DNA of 45,371 nucleotides from Acidimicrobiaceae bacterium (GCA_027315315.1 DAHUYG010000020.1:1-45371); one strand, 5' to 3'; numbered from the stretch's first letter, positions 7,855-15,910 are shown. The notes: generated from the letters alone by a model not told the origin. Numbers and translations are program-made.

Positions 7855-7927
7855 CTGGCGGGGGAGGGATCGAACCTCCAACCTCCGGATCCAAAGTCCG
7901 GCGTTCTGCCGATTGAACTACCCGCCA
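7855..7927 (-). tRNA. tRNA-Gln (anticodon TTG)
   Basis: A 73-base cloverleaf on the minus strand. The acceptor TGGCGGG pairs with CCCGCCA, and the D-arm GTTC...GAAC is present. The anticodon arm CCGGA-CTTTGGA-TCCGG has anticodon TTG. The T-arm is GGAGG-TTCGATC-CCTCC. CCA is not encoded. It reads CAA (and CAG by wobble). It stands alone between the GlcD gene and the two-component operon. Confidence 0.95.
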
Positions 7928-8101
7928 AGGGTCACTCAGACGTAGCACAGCCGGGGCTCGCGGGCCGTCGGGCGGAGGCCGGCGCGATTCCTTACGGGGG
8001 CCTTAGGACGGCCCGGTAAGCTCCAAAGGCGCAGGCAGCGCCCTCGAATCGGAGGATCCCTTGGCCGCGCTGCACGGGCCGAGCAAAGAGGCGGCGCCCC
8101 C

Positions 8102-8773
8102 ATGAAGATCCTCGTGATCGACGACGACCCGGCCGTGAGCGCATCGCTTGAGCGCGCGCTGCGCCTCGAGGGCTACGAGGTGCGGACGGCCGCCGACGGG
8201 GGCCGCGGCCTCGAGTCGCTGGCGCTCGCTCCCCCCGACGCCGTCGTGCTCGACCTCGGGCTGCCCGACATCGACGGGATCGAGGTCTGCAGGCGCATGC
8301 GCGCCGCGGGCGACGACACCCCGGTCCTCATGCTGACGGCCCGTGACGCCGTGAACGACCGGGTCCAGGGCCTCGACGCCGGGGCCGACGACTACCTGGT
8401 GAAGCCCTTCGCCCTGGCTGAGCTCCTGGCGCGGCTCCGGGCCCTGCTCCGGCGTCGGAGCGGCGAGGAGGGCGAGCTCCTCCGCTTCGGAGACCTCGAG
8501 CTCGACCTCGGCACCCGTGAGGCACGCCGGGGGGGCCGGAACTTCTCCTTGACCCGGATCGAATTCGACCTCCTCGAGCTCTTCTTGCGCCATCCCCGCC
8601 AGGTGCTCACCCGCGAGGTGATCCTCGAACGCGTCTGGGGATACGACTTCGACTCGGGCACCAACTCCCTCGCCGTCTACGTCGGCTATCTGCGGCGCAA
8701 GACCGAGGAGGGCGGGGAACGCCGCTACGTCCACACCGTGCGAGGCGTCGGTTACGTGCTGCGCGAGCCATGA
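8102..8773 (+). CDS. OmpR/PhoB-family DNA-binding response regulator
   Basis: 223 residues. The receiver domain (1-120) has the acidic pair IDDDP, phosphoacceptor Asp51 in AVVLDLGLPDIDG, the Thr in MLTARD and Lys in DDYLVKPFALAELLARL. The C-terminal winged helix (about 128-221) has TREVILERVWGYDF and VYVGYLRRKTE, ending in HTVRGVGYVLRE as in OmpR regulators. It is the partner of the histidine kinase, whose ATG overlaps its TGA. The closest general type is MprA/TcrA of mycobacteria, but the stimulus is unknown. About 170 bases upstream, back to tRNA-Gln, contain TAAGCT near 8015 as a possible -10, giving a leadered mRNA. Confidence 0.95.
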   Translation: MKILVIDDDPAVSASLERALRLEGYEVRTAADGGRGLESLALAPPDAVVLDLGLPDIDGIEVCRRMRAAGDDTPVLMLTARDAVNDRVQGLDAGADDYLVKPFALAELLARLRALLRRRSGEEGELLRFGDLELDLGTREARRGGRNFSLTRIEFDLLELFLRHPRQVLTREVILERVWGYDFDSGTNSLAVYVGYLRRKTEEGGERRYVHTVRGVGYVLREP

Positions 8774-10209
8774 CGTTTCGCTCGCGCATGGTGCTGGCGT
8801 CGGTCGTCGTCGGCATCTTCGCCATCCTCGCCGCCTCGCTCGGGGCGTACCTGGCGTCGCGCAACTCGCTCATCAACTCGGTCGACGACGTGCTGCGCTC
8901 CGCGGTGAGCGACGTCGGGCAGATCCCCGGCGCGCCGACGGTCGAGGCCAACGGGCTCGTCTATGAGATCCGCTCCCCCTACGTGCAGTTCTACACACCG
9001 CTCGCCCCGCCGAGCTCCCCCACTCTCCCGGTCGACCCCTCGGTGCGCGCCGTGGCCGCCGGGCGCGCCCGCTCCTACACCACCGACGTCCGCGTGAACG
9101 GCCAGCAGTGGCGCGAGTACGTGACCCCCTACCAGGGCCTCATGCGGATCGACGGGTTCGCGACCCAGATCACCGGTGCGCTGCAGGTCGGCGAGCCCTT
9201 GACGGGCGTCAACGACCAGCTCGGGGGGCTCGGGCTCGGGCTGTTCTTCGTCGCCCTCGCCGCGCTCACCATCACCATCTTGCTCGGGTGGTTTATCTCG
9301 CGTGCGGCCATCGGCCCGCTCAACGAGCTGACCGCGTCGATCGAGGACCTGGCGCGGACGACCAACGTCTCCGAGCGCCTCGAGGAGGGGGGACCCGACG
9401 AGCTCGGGCGGCTGCGTCGCGCCTTCAACCGCCTCCTCGCCGCCCTCGAGTCCTCCCGGGTGGCCCAGCAACAGCTCGTGGTCGACGCATCCCACGAGCT
9501 GCGCACCCCGCTCACCAGCCTGCGGACGAACCTCGAGATCGTCCGGCGCGTCGACGAGCTCCCCGAGGGCGAGCGTGAGGTGCTCGTGTCCGACGTCCTC
9601 ACCCAGATGCAGGAGCTGACCAACCTCGTGGCCGACCTGGCCGAGCTCGCTCGCGGCGACCAGGCCCAAGAGGAGCGGGCCACCCTCCGCCTCGACCGGC
9701 TGATCGAGGATGTGGTCGAGCTCGCGGCCTCCCACGGACGCCGGCGCGGGGTCACATTCCGGACCCAGCTCGAAGAGGTCTGGGTGACCGGGCGGCGAAA
9801 CCGGATCAGCCGCGCCGTCGGCAATCTCCTCGACAACGCGCTCAAGTGGAGCCCCGACGACGGCGTCGTCGACGTGCTGTGCCGGGCCGGCGACGTCGCG
9901 GTGCGCGATCGCGGGCCGGGGATCGACCCCGAGGACCTCCCCCACGTCTTCGACCGCTTCTACCGGGCCCGGGCGGCCCGCGCCCTGCCCGGATCGGGGC
10001 TCGGCCTCGCCATCGTCGCCCAGGTGGCCAACGAGGAGGGCGGGTCGGTCAGGGCCCAGAACGCCGACGACGGCGGGGCGATCGTGACGCTGCACCTTCC
10101 CGAGGCGGCCGCCCCCTCGGACCCAGCGGCCGATCTCGACGAGCCCGACGCGGTGCACGCCCGCCTCAACGGCGCGGTGCACGACGCGACCGGCCAGCGC
10201 CGGGCCTAG
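8770..10209 (+). CDS. Membrane sensor histidine kinase (MprB-like)
   Basis: 479 residues. TM1 covers about residues 5-27, an extracytoplasmic sensor region 28-150, and TM2 about 155-180 (LFFVALAALTITILLGWFI). A HAMP linker follows, then the HisKA domain with phosphoacceptor His242 in VDASHELRTPLTSL. The HATPase has an N-box VGNLLDNALKWSPDDG, a G1 box VRDRGPGID with the F-box VFDRFYR, and a G2 box GSGLGLAIVAQV. The gene starts in ATGA overlap with the response regulator, so the two are translationally coupled. The signal is not predictable, and the sensor region shows no named domain. A non-catalytic tail of about 40 Ala/Asp-rich residues follows the ATPase. Confidence 0.95.
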   Translation: MTFRSRMVLASVVVGIFAILAASLGAYLASRNSLINSVDDVLRSAVSDVGQIPGAPTVEANGLVYEIRSPYVQFYTPLAPPSSPTLPVDPSVRAVAAGRARSYTTDVRVNGQQWREYVTPYQGLMRIDGFATQITGALQVGEPLTGVNDQLGGLGLGLFFVALAALTITILLGWFISRAAIGPLNELTASIEDLARTTNVSERLEEGGPDELGRLRRAFNRLLAALESSRVAQQQLVVDASHELRTPLTSLRTNLEIVRRVDELPEGEREVLVSDVLTQMQELTNLVADLAELARGDQAQEERATLRLDRLIEDVVELAASHGRRRGVTFRTQLEEVWVTGRRNRISRAVGNLLDNALKWSPDDGVVDVLCRAGDVAVRDRGPGIDPEDLPHVFDRFYRARAARALPGSGLGLAIVAQVANEEGGSVRAQNADDGGAIVTLHLPEAAAPSDPAADLDEPDAVHARLNGAVHDATGQRRA

Positions 10210-10234
10210 TCCGGCCGACCCCGGATCGCACAAG

Positions 10235-10972
10235 GTGGAGGCATCCCCGTCACCCGCCGGGCCCGCGGCGCGCTCGGGGCGCCGCGTCCGGTGGGGGGCC
10301 GCCCTCCTCGTCGCGCTGGCGGCGGCGGTTGCGACGCCGCTCGCGGCGCTCGGTTCGCAGCGACAGACCGTCGTGTTGATGGGTGACTCCCTGAGCGCCA
10401 TCTCGGCGCCCCTGATCGGCCCATACTTCGATCTCCTCGGCTACGACCTCCGCCCGGCCACGCTCTCGGGCAGCGGGCTCCTCGACACCGAGGTCGACTG
10501 GCCGGCCCACGCCCGCGCCCTCGTGGCGCAGGACGACCCGAGCGTCGTGGTGGTCGAGTTCATCGGCGACTACGGGTTCCTCGGCACACGGCCGGGCGTC
10601 GCAGCGCACTCGCCGGAGTTCTACGCGCAGTGGGCGGCGGTCGCCCAGCAGCTCGAGGACATCTTGAGCTCGCGGGGTGCCCGGGTCTACTGGGTGCTCG
10701 GGCCGCCGGTCTCCAACCCGGTGAACGAGGCGGCCATCGTGACCCTCGACCGCATCTACGAGCGCCTGCACGCCCCGAACACCGCCTCGGGGCACCCGCT
10801 CACGATCGACGTGACCCCGGCGCTCACCGGAGGGACGGGCCGCTACACCGAGTACCTCCCCGGCCCGGGCGGCGTCCCCGTCCAGGTGCGCACGCCGAAT
10901 GGGACCCACTTCACCCTCTACGGCGCCGCGCTGTTCGGCCGCGCCATCGCCCAGGCGATCGGACCCGCGTAG
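10235..10972 (+). CDS. Secreted or membrane-anchored SGNH-hydrolase-like protein, degenerate active site
   Basis: 245 residues from GTG 10235, 25 bases after the kinase stop. An Arg-rich N-terminus and a hydrophobic helix (about 19-40) make a signal sequence or anchor. VVLMGDSLSAIS at residues 47-58 is the GDS block with nucleophile Ser52. The C-terminal block reads NGTHFTLYGAALF with His225, where the usual catalytic Asp is Asn222. The oxyanion block, normally G.ND, reads EFIGDYGF. The family hydrolyses esters, often acyl groups on glycans. With Asp and Asn substituted, activity could be altered. Location after the two-component genes suggests an envelope role (inference). Confidence 0.75.
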   Translation: MEASPSPAGPAARSGRRVRWGAALLVALAAAVATPLAALGSQRQTVVLMGDSLSAISAPLIGPYFDLLGYDLRPATLSGSGLLDTEVDWPAHARALVAQDDPSVVVVEFIGDYGFLGTRPGVAAHSPEFYAQWAAVAQQLEDILSSRGARVYWVLGPPVSNPVNEAAIVTLDRIYERLHAPNTASGHPLTIDVTPALTGGTGRYTEYLPGPGGVPVQVRTPNGTHFTLYGAALFGRAIAQAIGPA

Positions 10973-10975
10973 GGC

Positions 10976-11962
10976 TCAGTGCACCGCCGCGCCCTCGACG
11001 AGGCGCGACCGGAGCAGCCCGATCGCCTCGGCGCTCATCGAGCCTTCCTGGACGAGGAACGACTCGGCACCGGCATGGTCGCGCTCCAAGACGTCCAGGA
11101 CCTCGGCCATGACCCACCTCGGGCTCGAGAGCATGCCCTCGGCGGCGGGTGCCGGGATGCCCTGGGTCCCGAAGAGCGCGACGACCTTGGCCAACCGCTC
11201 GGGCGGCGTGTAGGAGGCGCTGAGCGCGTAGTCGTCGAGCACGGTCTCGCGCGGCACGCCGAGCGCCCGGAGCAGAACGGCGATGGTGAGGCCGGTGCGG
11301 TCCTTGCCACCCCAGCAGTGGACCACCGCCGGCCCGACGGCCGGATCGGCGAGCCGACGGCAGAGGGCGCCGATTACCCCGCCGGCCCGGGCCAGCATGG
11401 CGAGGTAGTCCTCGAGCAGCCAGCGTTCGCCGGATCGTCGGTCGCTCAGCGTCGAGGGGTCGGCGTCGTCGATGCGACCGCCCGGAAACGTCATGGGGAC
11501 GAAGGGCCGGGGCCCGGGGCCCTGGTCGCGCTCGTCGTCCCTGCGCAGGTCGAAGATGGTCTCGACCCCGAGGGCATCGAAGGCCGCCAGCCCCTCGGCG
11601 CTCAGGTAGTGGAGGCTGTCGGAGCGAAACAGGAGCCCCCACCGGGTGCGGCCGCCGCCCTCGGTGTCGTACCCACCGATGTCCCGGAAGTTGATGAGGC
11701 CGTCGAAGGGGAGCCTGCGCTCGGCCACGACGACGGTGCCGTCCCGGTGCGTGAGCGACACGTAGTGGCGTCCCGGGCCCGGATCCTCCAGGCGGGCGGT
11801 CCCAAGGGCCACCGGCACCCGGCCGGCGGGCGCGTGGGTGCCGGGCCCGGGGGTCGGCCCGATGCCGATCTCGACGTGATCCTCGCCCCTCAGGTCCCAC
11901 CGCACGACGAGGGAGGACCCATCGCGCTCGAGCTCGACGCGGGCCGGTGTCCGGGTGGCCAC
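10976..11962 (-). CDS. Tyrosine/dual-specificity protein phosphatase (PtpB-like)
   Basis: 328 residues. An N-terminal beta-sandwich-like domain (1-85) precedes the phosphatase domain, which begins INFRDIGGYDT (residues 90-100). It carries the P-loop HCWGGKDRTG with Cys216 and Arg222, the HC-X5-R signature. The NFRD.GG opening and the KDRTG loop are typical of the bacterial Tyr_phosphatase3/PtpB group, which can act on phosphotyrosine and sometimes phosphoinositides. GTG at 11960-11962 lies 6 nt downstream of TAGCGT, supporting this start and a leaderless mRNA. It converges on the SGNH gene with 3 bases between stops. Confidence 0.9.
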   Translation of the reverse strand: MATRTPARVELERDGSSLVVRWDLRGEDHVEIGIGPTPGPGTHAPAGRVPVALGTARLEDPGPGRHYVSLTHRDGTVVVAERRLPFDGLINFRDIGGYDTEGGGRTRWGLLFRSDSLHYLSAEGLAAFDALGVETIFDLRRDDERDQGPGPRPFVPMTFPGGRIDDADPSTLSDRRSGERWLLEDYLAMLARAGGVIGALCRRLADPAVGPAVVHCWGGKDRTGLTIAVLLRALGVPRETVLDDYALSASYTPPERLAKVVALFGTQGIPAPAAEGMLSSPRWVMAEVLDVLERDHAGAESFLVQEGSMSAEAIGLLRSRLVEGAAVH

Positions 11963-11968
11963 CGTCGC

Positions 11969-11974
11969 ACGCTA
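11969..11974 (-). promoter_or_regulatory. -10-like hexamer TAGCGT before the phosphatase gene
   Basis: TAGCGT ends 6 nt before the GTG start at 11962. Confidence 0.5.
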
Positions 11975-11997
11975 GCGAGGAGCCGTGACCGCGATCC

Positions 11998-12474
11998 TCA
12001 GAGCGCCTTGAAGTACCGGACGACGGGGAGCGCGACGAGGCCGGCGCGCTCGTAGGTCCGGCGAGCCGGGGCGTGCCCGGGATCCCCTCCCGTCTCGATC
12101 ATGGCGACGCGCATCTTCGCCTTCGTGAGCTCGTCCAATGCGAACTCGGTGAGCGCGAGTCCGACCCCCCGGCGTTGTGCGCCGGAATCCACCGCGATCA
12201 TGTACACCTCGCCCAACAGCCGCTCGTGGTCCACGGAGATGGCCACGAAGCCGACCACCTCTTCGTCCTCCTCGGCCACCCAGGACTGGAGCGCACTGGA
12301 GTTCAGCGCCGCCTCGACGGTCCGTCGCTGATCGGTTCTCCAGTCAGGATGGAGCCTGGGAAAGATCTCGGGTCCGAGCACGTCGGCCAGCGACGAGAAG
12401 ACCGGGGCCCAGGCCCGGATGGAGAGCGAGACCACGGCCGAGTGGTCGGCCTCGGTACAGCGGCGGATGTCCAT
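11998..12474 (-). CDS. GNAT-family N-acetyltransferase
   Basis: 158 residues from ATG 12472-12474 (MDIRRCTEADHSAVVSL). A start 15 codons further upstream is possible, but the family normally begins at the I R . . . . D motif. The acetyl-CoA-binding motif is AVDSGAQRRGVGLALTEFAL (R/Q-x-x-G-x-G/A). The central strands EVVGFVAISVDHE and GEVYMIAVD precede it, and the end TYERAGLVALPVVRYFK is typical of small-molecule acetyltransferases. The substrate is unknown. About 250 bases upstream (12475-12727) hold no convincing gene, only a TTAAG-containing stretch near 12624. Confidence 0.9.
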   Translation of the reverse strand: MDIRRCTEADHSAVVSLSIRAWAPVFSSLADVLGPEIFPRLHPDWRTDQRRTVEAALNSSALQSWVAEEDEEVVGFVAISVDHERLLGEVYMIAVDSGAQRRGVGLALTEFALDELTKAKMRVAMIETGGDPGHAPARRTYERAGLVALPVVRYFKAL

Positions 12475-12727
12475 CGGCCAATGCTCGCGTGCTGGCGGGC
12501 GGTGCTCGCCAAGCGGCACGTCGCTCGTGCTTCGGCGATGTGCGGCCCGACGAACCCAAGCGGGTCGTGGGTACCGCGCTGCCAGGGGCCCACCCTGGCC
12601 TGGGGGGGCCGAGGAGTTCTGGCTTAAGCCTTAGGAGAAAGGCCAGAACCATCGCTGCGGTTCCGCCAGATCGTCGGGTCTGGACGGTGCGGACCTGTCA
12701 GATCTGCGAATGGCAGACCAGAACTGC

Positions 12728-12922
12728 TCAGGCCCTTGAGCCGCCTTCCTGAGGCCCATCCTCAGTGGCACCGCCCTCGTTTTCCCACTCCGCGATCTCT
12801 TCGTCTTCTTCGTCCTGCGGGCTGCTTTCCGCAGCGGGGCGAATGGCCTCGTCAGGCGGTGGGCCGAGCTTCACCCGCTCGTCGCGTTCCTCTGGGGAGG
12901 GGCTGTCCTGGCCGCGCGGCAC
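12728..12922 (-). CDS. Small acidic protein, hypothetical
   Basis: 64 residues from GTG at 12920-12922 with an AGGA about 9 nt upstream. The sequence is strongly acidic and low-complexity (DEEDEEIAEWENEGG), with PSPEERDERVKLGPPPDEAI near the start. Codon use stays GC-rich in third positions, which favours a real gene. The longer upstream reading frame is Arg/Pro-rich and looks like read-through. No family is recognised. Confidence 0.4.
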   Translation of the reverse strand: MPRGQDSPSPEERDERVKLGPPPDEAIRPAAESSPQDEEDEEIAEWENEGGATEDGPQEGGSRA

Positions 12923-13092
12923 AGATGAGATCCTACGGCGGCGGTCCCTGAGCGAACAGCGAGAAGATCGAGTGCGCCCCGATCCCGGCGCCAAGTGATG
13001 GGCAATGGCGGGTTGACAAGCCACCCCCTCGTCGCTCGTTCTTCGGCATTTCTTAACTGCGGTTGGCCGTCGTCTTAGGGCCCGGGGAGAGG

Positions 13093-13392
13093 ATGACGGA
13101 GACCGAGGAGGGGCAGTTGTTCGCCAACCGATCCATCCACACTCACCGGGCCCGAGGACGCGTTGCACACGTCCGCCGCACCGCGCTGCGGGCCCTCGGG
13201 GCCGGAGCGGATCGCATCGTGGAGATCGTCGGGTCAGTCTCCGCCCAGCTGGTCGGGCGCGCCACCCGGCCACTGGCGGTCATCCCGGTGCAAGTACAGG
13301 AGGGCTCCCCACCCCCCCGGGGCGAGCCCTCCGGCGGCCGCTCCTCGGTCTGGGTCGCCTCACCCTCAGCGACCCGTGCACGCCAGGGGTAG
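13093..13392 (+). CDS. Hypothetical protein, weakly supported
   Basis: 99 residues from ATG 13093, preceded by GGGGAGAGG, a plausible ribosome-binding site. The middle part (RTALRALGAGADRIVEIVGS) could be a helix, but the rest is low-complexity and Arg/Ser/Pro-rich. Its stop TAG (13390-13392) falls inside the left arm of a perfect hairpin at 13380-13419, which would fit a gene end with a terminator. I recognise no family, and it may not be expressed. Confidence 0.25.
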   Translation: MTETEEGQLFANRSIHTHRARGRVAHVRRTALRALGAGADRIVEIVGSVSAQLVGRATRPLAVIPVQVQEGSPPPRGEPSGGRSSVWVASPSATRARQG

Positions 13393-13419
13393 GGGCACAC
13401 CCACCCCTACCCCTGGCGT
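13380..13419. terminator. Perfect 16-bp inverted repeat, 8-nt loop
   Basis: ACGCCAGGGGTAGGGG at 13380-13395 is followed by an 8-base loop and its exact reverse complement at 13404-13419. No T-tract follows on either strand. It sits between the weak gene at 13093 and bS22, so it probably ends upstream transcription as a stem-only terminator or folds as a regulatory hairpin. Confidence 0.55.
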
Positions 13420-13459
13420 CCCTCCGCCCCAGGCTGGAAGGGGCCTCGGCGGGTCCTGC

Positions 13460-13465
13460 TAGCCT
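13460..13465 (+). promoter_or_regulatory. -10-like hexamer TAGCCT before bS22
   Basis: TAGCCT lies 10 nt before the ATG at 13476 and 40 bases after the hairpin. It would give an almost leaderless bS22 mRNA. Confidence 0.45.
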
Positions 13466-13475
13466 GCCCCCCGGC

Positions 13476-13574
13476 ATGGGTTCCCTGATCAAGAAGCGCC
13501 GCAAGCGGATGCGCAAGAAGAAGCACAAGAAGATGCTGAAGGCGACCCGCTGGCAGCGCAGGGCCGGCAAGTAG
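13476..13574 (+). CDS. Small-subunit ribosomal protein bS22 (AURKAIP1/COX24-like)
   Basis: 32 residues: it begins MGSLIKKRRKRMRKKKHKKM and ends in RRAGK. The MGS(V/L)IKKRRKRM.KKKH pattern is that of the tiny actinobacterial ribosomal protein bS22, related to mitochondrial mS38. It sits in the small subunit near the decoding region. It is almost entirely basic. It stands alone, with the -10-like TAGCCT 10 nt upstream and a strong hairpin before that. Its stop is 4 bases from the convergent ispE stop. It is too short for most gene finders but recognition by motif is good. Confidence 0.9.
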   Translation: MGSLIKKRRKRMRKKKHKKMLKATRWQRRAGK

Positions 13575-13578
13575 CGCC

Positions 13579-14379
13579 CTAATCGGCCGGCCGGGGGTCC
13601 CCGAACTCGGGGCCCACGCTCAGGACCGGGACGAGCCTCCCGACCCTCCCGCCCACCTCGACCGGTCGCGGCCCGGAGATCCCCAGCTCCTCGGGGGTGC
13701 CCTCCACGAACCAGCTCGCCCCGCTCCCGGCCAGCCGGGGCTCTCGACTGCTCAGCGCGCCCAGGTGGTCCCGCCAGCGGGCGAGCTCGGGCTCGACCAC
13801 GAGCGCAGGCTCGGTGAGGTCGTTGCCGAGGGCCTCGCGGTGCGCACCGCCCTCGGCCAGGCGGTCGTAGGCCCGGTAGACCGCCGCGGTGTCCACCGCG
13901 AGCGGGGGGACCAGCAGGACGAAGCTGCGCCGCTCGTCGGCCAGCACCTCGACCCGCTCACCGATCCCTTGGACCCGGGCCCGCCCCCCGCGCACGCAGA
14001 ATGGCACGTCGGCCCCGAGGCGCGCCGCGAGCGTGAGGTCGCCACAGCCCGCCCAGCGCAGGACGGCGCCGGCGTCCGAGGAGCCGCCGCCCAACCCGCC
14101 GCCGGCCGGCACCCGCTTGGTCAGCCGGACCGAGGCGGAGCGCCCGATCGCGGCCAGCGCCCTCGCCACGAGGTTGCTCGGGCCGGCGTCGATGGCGGCC
14201 CCGCCGCTCAGGTCGACGACCTCGAGCCCGTCGCCGTCTGGATCGATGCGCAGCTCATCGGCCAGGTCGATCGAGACCATCTCGGCGTCGAGCTGGTGGA
14301 AGCCGTCGGGCCGGGTCCCGGTCACCCGCAGCGAGAGCGTCAGCTTGGCCGGTGCACGCACCACCACGGGCCCGCTCAC
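13579..14379 (-). CDS. ispE: 4-(cytidine 5'-diphospho)-2-C-methyl-D-erythritol kinase
   Basis: Phosphorylates CDP-methylerythritol in the non-mevalonate isoprenoid pathway. It is a GHMP-kinase fold of 266 residues from GTG 14377-14379, chosen because it overlaps the rsmA stop as GTGA. A 9-codon longer start lies inside rsmA. The opening is VVVRAPAKLTLSLRVTG, the substrate segment is DGFHQLDAEMVSIDL, and the ATP loop is VPAGGGLGGGSSDAGAVL. In place of the usual C-terminal G.GP/S motif is LAGSGASWFVEGT. Location after rsmA is the standard actinobacterial tatD-X-rsmA-ispE operon. Confidence 0.95.
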   Translation of the reverse strand: MSGPVVVRAPAKLTLSLRVTGTRPDGFHQLDAEMVSIDLADELRIDPDGDGLEVVDLSGGAAIDAGPSNLVARALAAIGRSASVRLTKRVPAGGGLGGGSSDAGAVLRWAGCGDLTLAARLGADVPFCVRGGRARVQGIGERVEVLADERRSFVLLVPPLAVDTAAVYRAYDRLAEGGAHREALGNDLTEPALVVEPELARWRDHLGALSSREPRLAGSGASWFVEGTPEELGISGPRPVEVGGRVGRLVPVLSVGPEFGDPRPAD

Positions 14380-15197
14380 GCCGGGATCCTCGCGAGCGCC
14401 CCCCACTGCTCGACGCTCAGCTCCTCGGCCCGGGCGCTCGGCGCCACCCCGGCCCGCTCGAAGGCCGCCGGCTCGACCACGCCGGCCAGTGAGCGGCGCA
14501 GCATCTTGCGGCGGTGCCCGAACCCGGCCCGCACCACGGTCTCGAACCTGCGGTACTCGACGGCGCCCGAGTCCACCGCCGGGACCGCCCGTCGCACGAG
14601 CTCGACGAGCACCGAGTCGACCTTCGGGCGGGGGACGAACACCGTGGGGGGCACCCGCCCGACGATCGAGGCCGTGGTCCAGTAGGCGACCTTGACCGAG
14701 ACCGCCCCGTAGGCGGGGTCCCCGGGGCCGGCCACCCAGCGCTCGCCCACCTCCCGCTGGACCATCACGAGCATCCGGGAGAGGCCCGGGGCATCCTCGA
14801 GCGCCCGCACGACGATGGGGGTGGCCACGTTGTAGGGCAGGTTCGCGACCAGGACCGCCGGGCCGCTGCGCTCGCCGAGCAGGGATCCCCAGTCGAGCCG
14901 GACGGCGTCGGCCTCGAGCACCTCGGCCTCGGGTCCGAGGCTGTACCTGAGGACCTCCGCCAGGCGCCGGTCGACCTCGATCGCCAGGACCCGGGCGCCG
15001 GTCGCGACCAGGGCGACGGTGAGGGACCCGAGCCCGGCACCGACCTCGACCACGAGGTCGCCCGGCCCCACGCGCGCCAGGCGGGCGATCCGCTCGACGG
15101 TGTTGGGATCGGCGACGAAGTGCTGCCCGAGGGACTTTGCCGGCCGGATCTGATGCTCGGCCAGCAGGCGCTGGACGTCCGAGCGCGACAGGTTCAC
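14376..15197 (-). CDS. rsmA: 16S rRNA dimethyladenosine transferase (KsgA)
   Basis: Dimethylates the two adjacent adenines in helix 45 of 16S rRNA during small-subunit maturation. The 273 residues start at GTG 15195-15197, overlapping the upstream stop as GTGA. Motifs: PAKSLGQHFVADPNTVERI at the N-terminus, SAM motif I EVGAGLGSLTVAL, the acidic ribose-binding AIEVDRRLAEVL, catalytic NLPYNVATPIV (N-L-P-Y), and VFVPRPKVDSVLVEL in the C-terminal domain. It is tightly coupled to ispE downstream and to the DPBB protein upstream. Confidence 0.96.
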   Translation of the reverse strand: MNLSRSDVQRLLAEHQIRPAKSLGQHFVADPNTVERIARLARVGPGDLVVEVGAGLGSLTVALVATGARVLAIEVDRRLAEVLRYSLGPEAEVLEADAVRLDWGSLLGERSGPAVLVANLPYNVATPIVVRALEDAPGLSRMLVMVQREVGERWVAGPGDPAYGAVSVKVAYWTTASIVGRVPPTVFVPRPKVDSVLVELVRRAVPAVDSGAVEYRRFETVVRAGFGHRRKMLRRSLAGVVEPAAFERAGVAPSARAEELSVEQWGALARIPA

Positions 15198-15808
15198 CAG
15201 GACACGGTGACCTGGATGACGCCTTGGCTCAAGGGGGCCATGGCCTCGAAGCCCGAGGGCGAGAGGTCCACGACGCGGCCCGGGTTGTCCGCCTCTCGGT
15301 CGTCGACCAGGCAGGTGATCGTCACGCCGGTCGCGAGGTCGCGCACAGTGAGCGTGGTCCCCTTCGCCAGCCAGGGGCTCGCACAGCGCCCGGAGGGCGC
15401 CTCTGCGTACCAGGTCGCGATGCCCGTGGCCGTGTCAGCGCCGGCGGCGGCGGCGGCGGCCGTGGTGGTGGTCGGAGCCGGCGCCACGGTCGTCGTCGTG
15501 CTCGGCGCCGGCGCAGCGGTGGTGGTCGTGACCTGGGCCCCGGTGGTCAGCGGCGTGGTCGGCGCCGGGGCCTGGAAGGCCAGTTTCGTGCTCCCGATGA
15601 AGCCACTCTGGGCGCGCGCCAAGGAGGCCGCAGCAGCCCGACCACCGCCTGCGCCCCGGGGAGCGGCGCTCAGCGTCGCCCCAGTGCCCAGTAGCAGGAG
15701 AGGCACACCCAGCAGCCCCAGGCTCAGGATCGAGCCCACGAGCACGCGCCTCCCCCCGGTGCTTTGTGTCCTCAGACCTCCGCCCTTCTCCGGGGACATG
15801 ACACCCAC
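15194..15808 (-). CDS. Secreted RlpA-like double-psi beta-barrel protein
   Basis: 204 residues. An N-terminal hydrophobic helix (LVGSILSLGLLGVPLLLLG, about 22-40) acts as a signal or anchor. A Thr/Ala/Pro linker (residues ~75-120) with TTTT runs follows. The C-terminal domain has GIATWYAEAPSGRCASPWLA, GTTLTVRDLATGVTITCLV, DDREADNPGRVVDLSP and GFEAMAPL, the barrel shared by RlpA, barwin and RpfB-associated proteins. RlpA itself is a lytic transglycosylase; catalytic activity is not assured here. In mycobacteria rpfB occupies this spot between tatD and rsmA. This protein has no Rpf lysozyme-like domain or G5 domain, so it is a shorter substitute at the same locus. It overlaps rsmA by 4 bases. 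Confidence 0.85.
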   Translation of the reverse strand: MGVMSPEKGGGLRTQSTGGRRVLVGSILSLGLLGVPLLLLGTGATLSAAPRGAGGGRAAAASLARAQSGFIGSTKLAFQAPAPTTPLTTGAQVTTTTAAPAPSTTTTVAPAPTTTTAAAAAAGADTATGIATWYAEAPSGRCASPWLAKGTTLTVRDLATGVTITCLVDDREADNPGRVVDLSPSGFEAMAPLSQGVIQVTVSW

Positions 15809-15910
15809 GCCGACCAGGGGACCGGCGGCGGGATGAGGGGATACTAGGAACCGAGCCGGGGCCCCGCAAATGCGATCGGTCCTGGTCAGGCGGCCCGTCG
15901 GGGCGCCGGG

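Noticed and set aside
13013..13018. TTGACA as a -35 element
   Set aside because: No acceptable -10 at 16-18 nt (13036-13041 reads tcgttc). The downstream gene is itself doubtful.
15430..15540. Repeats suggesting a CRISPR or satellite
   Set aside because: They are codon-level Thr/Ala/Pro repeats of the linker in the RlpA-like protein; no spacers.
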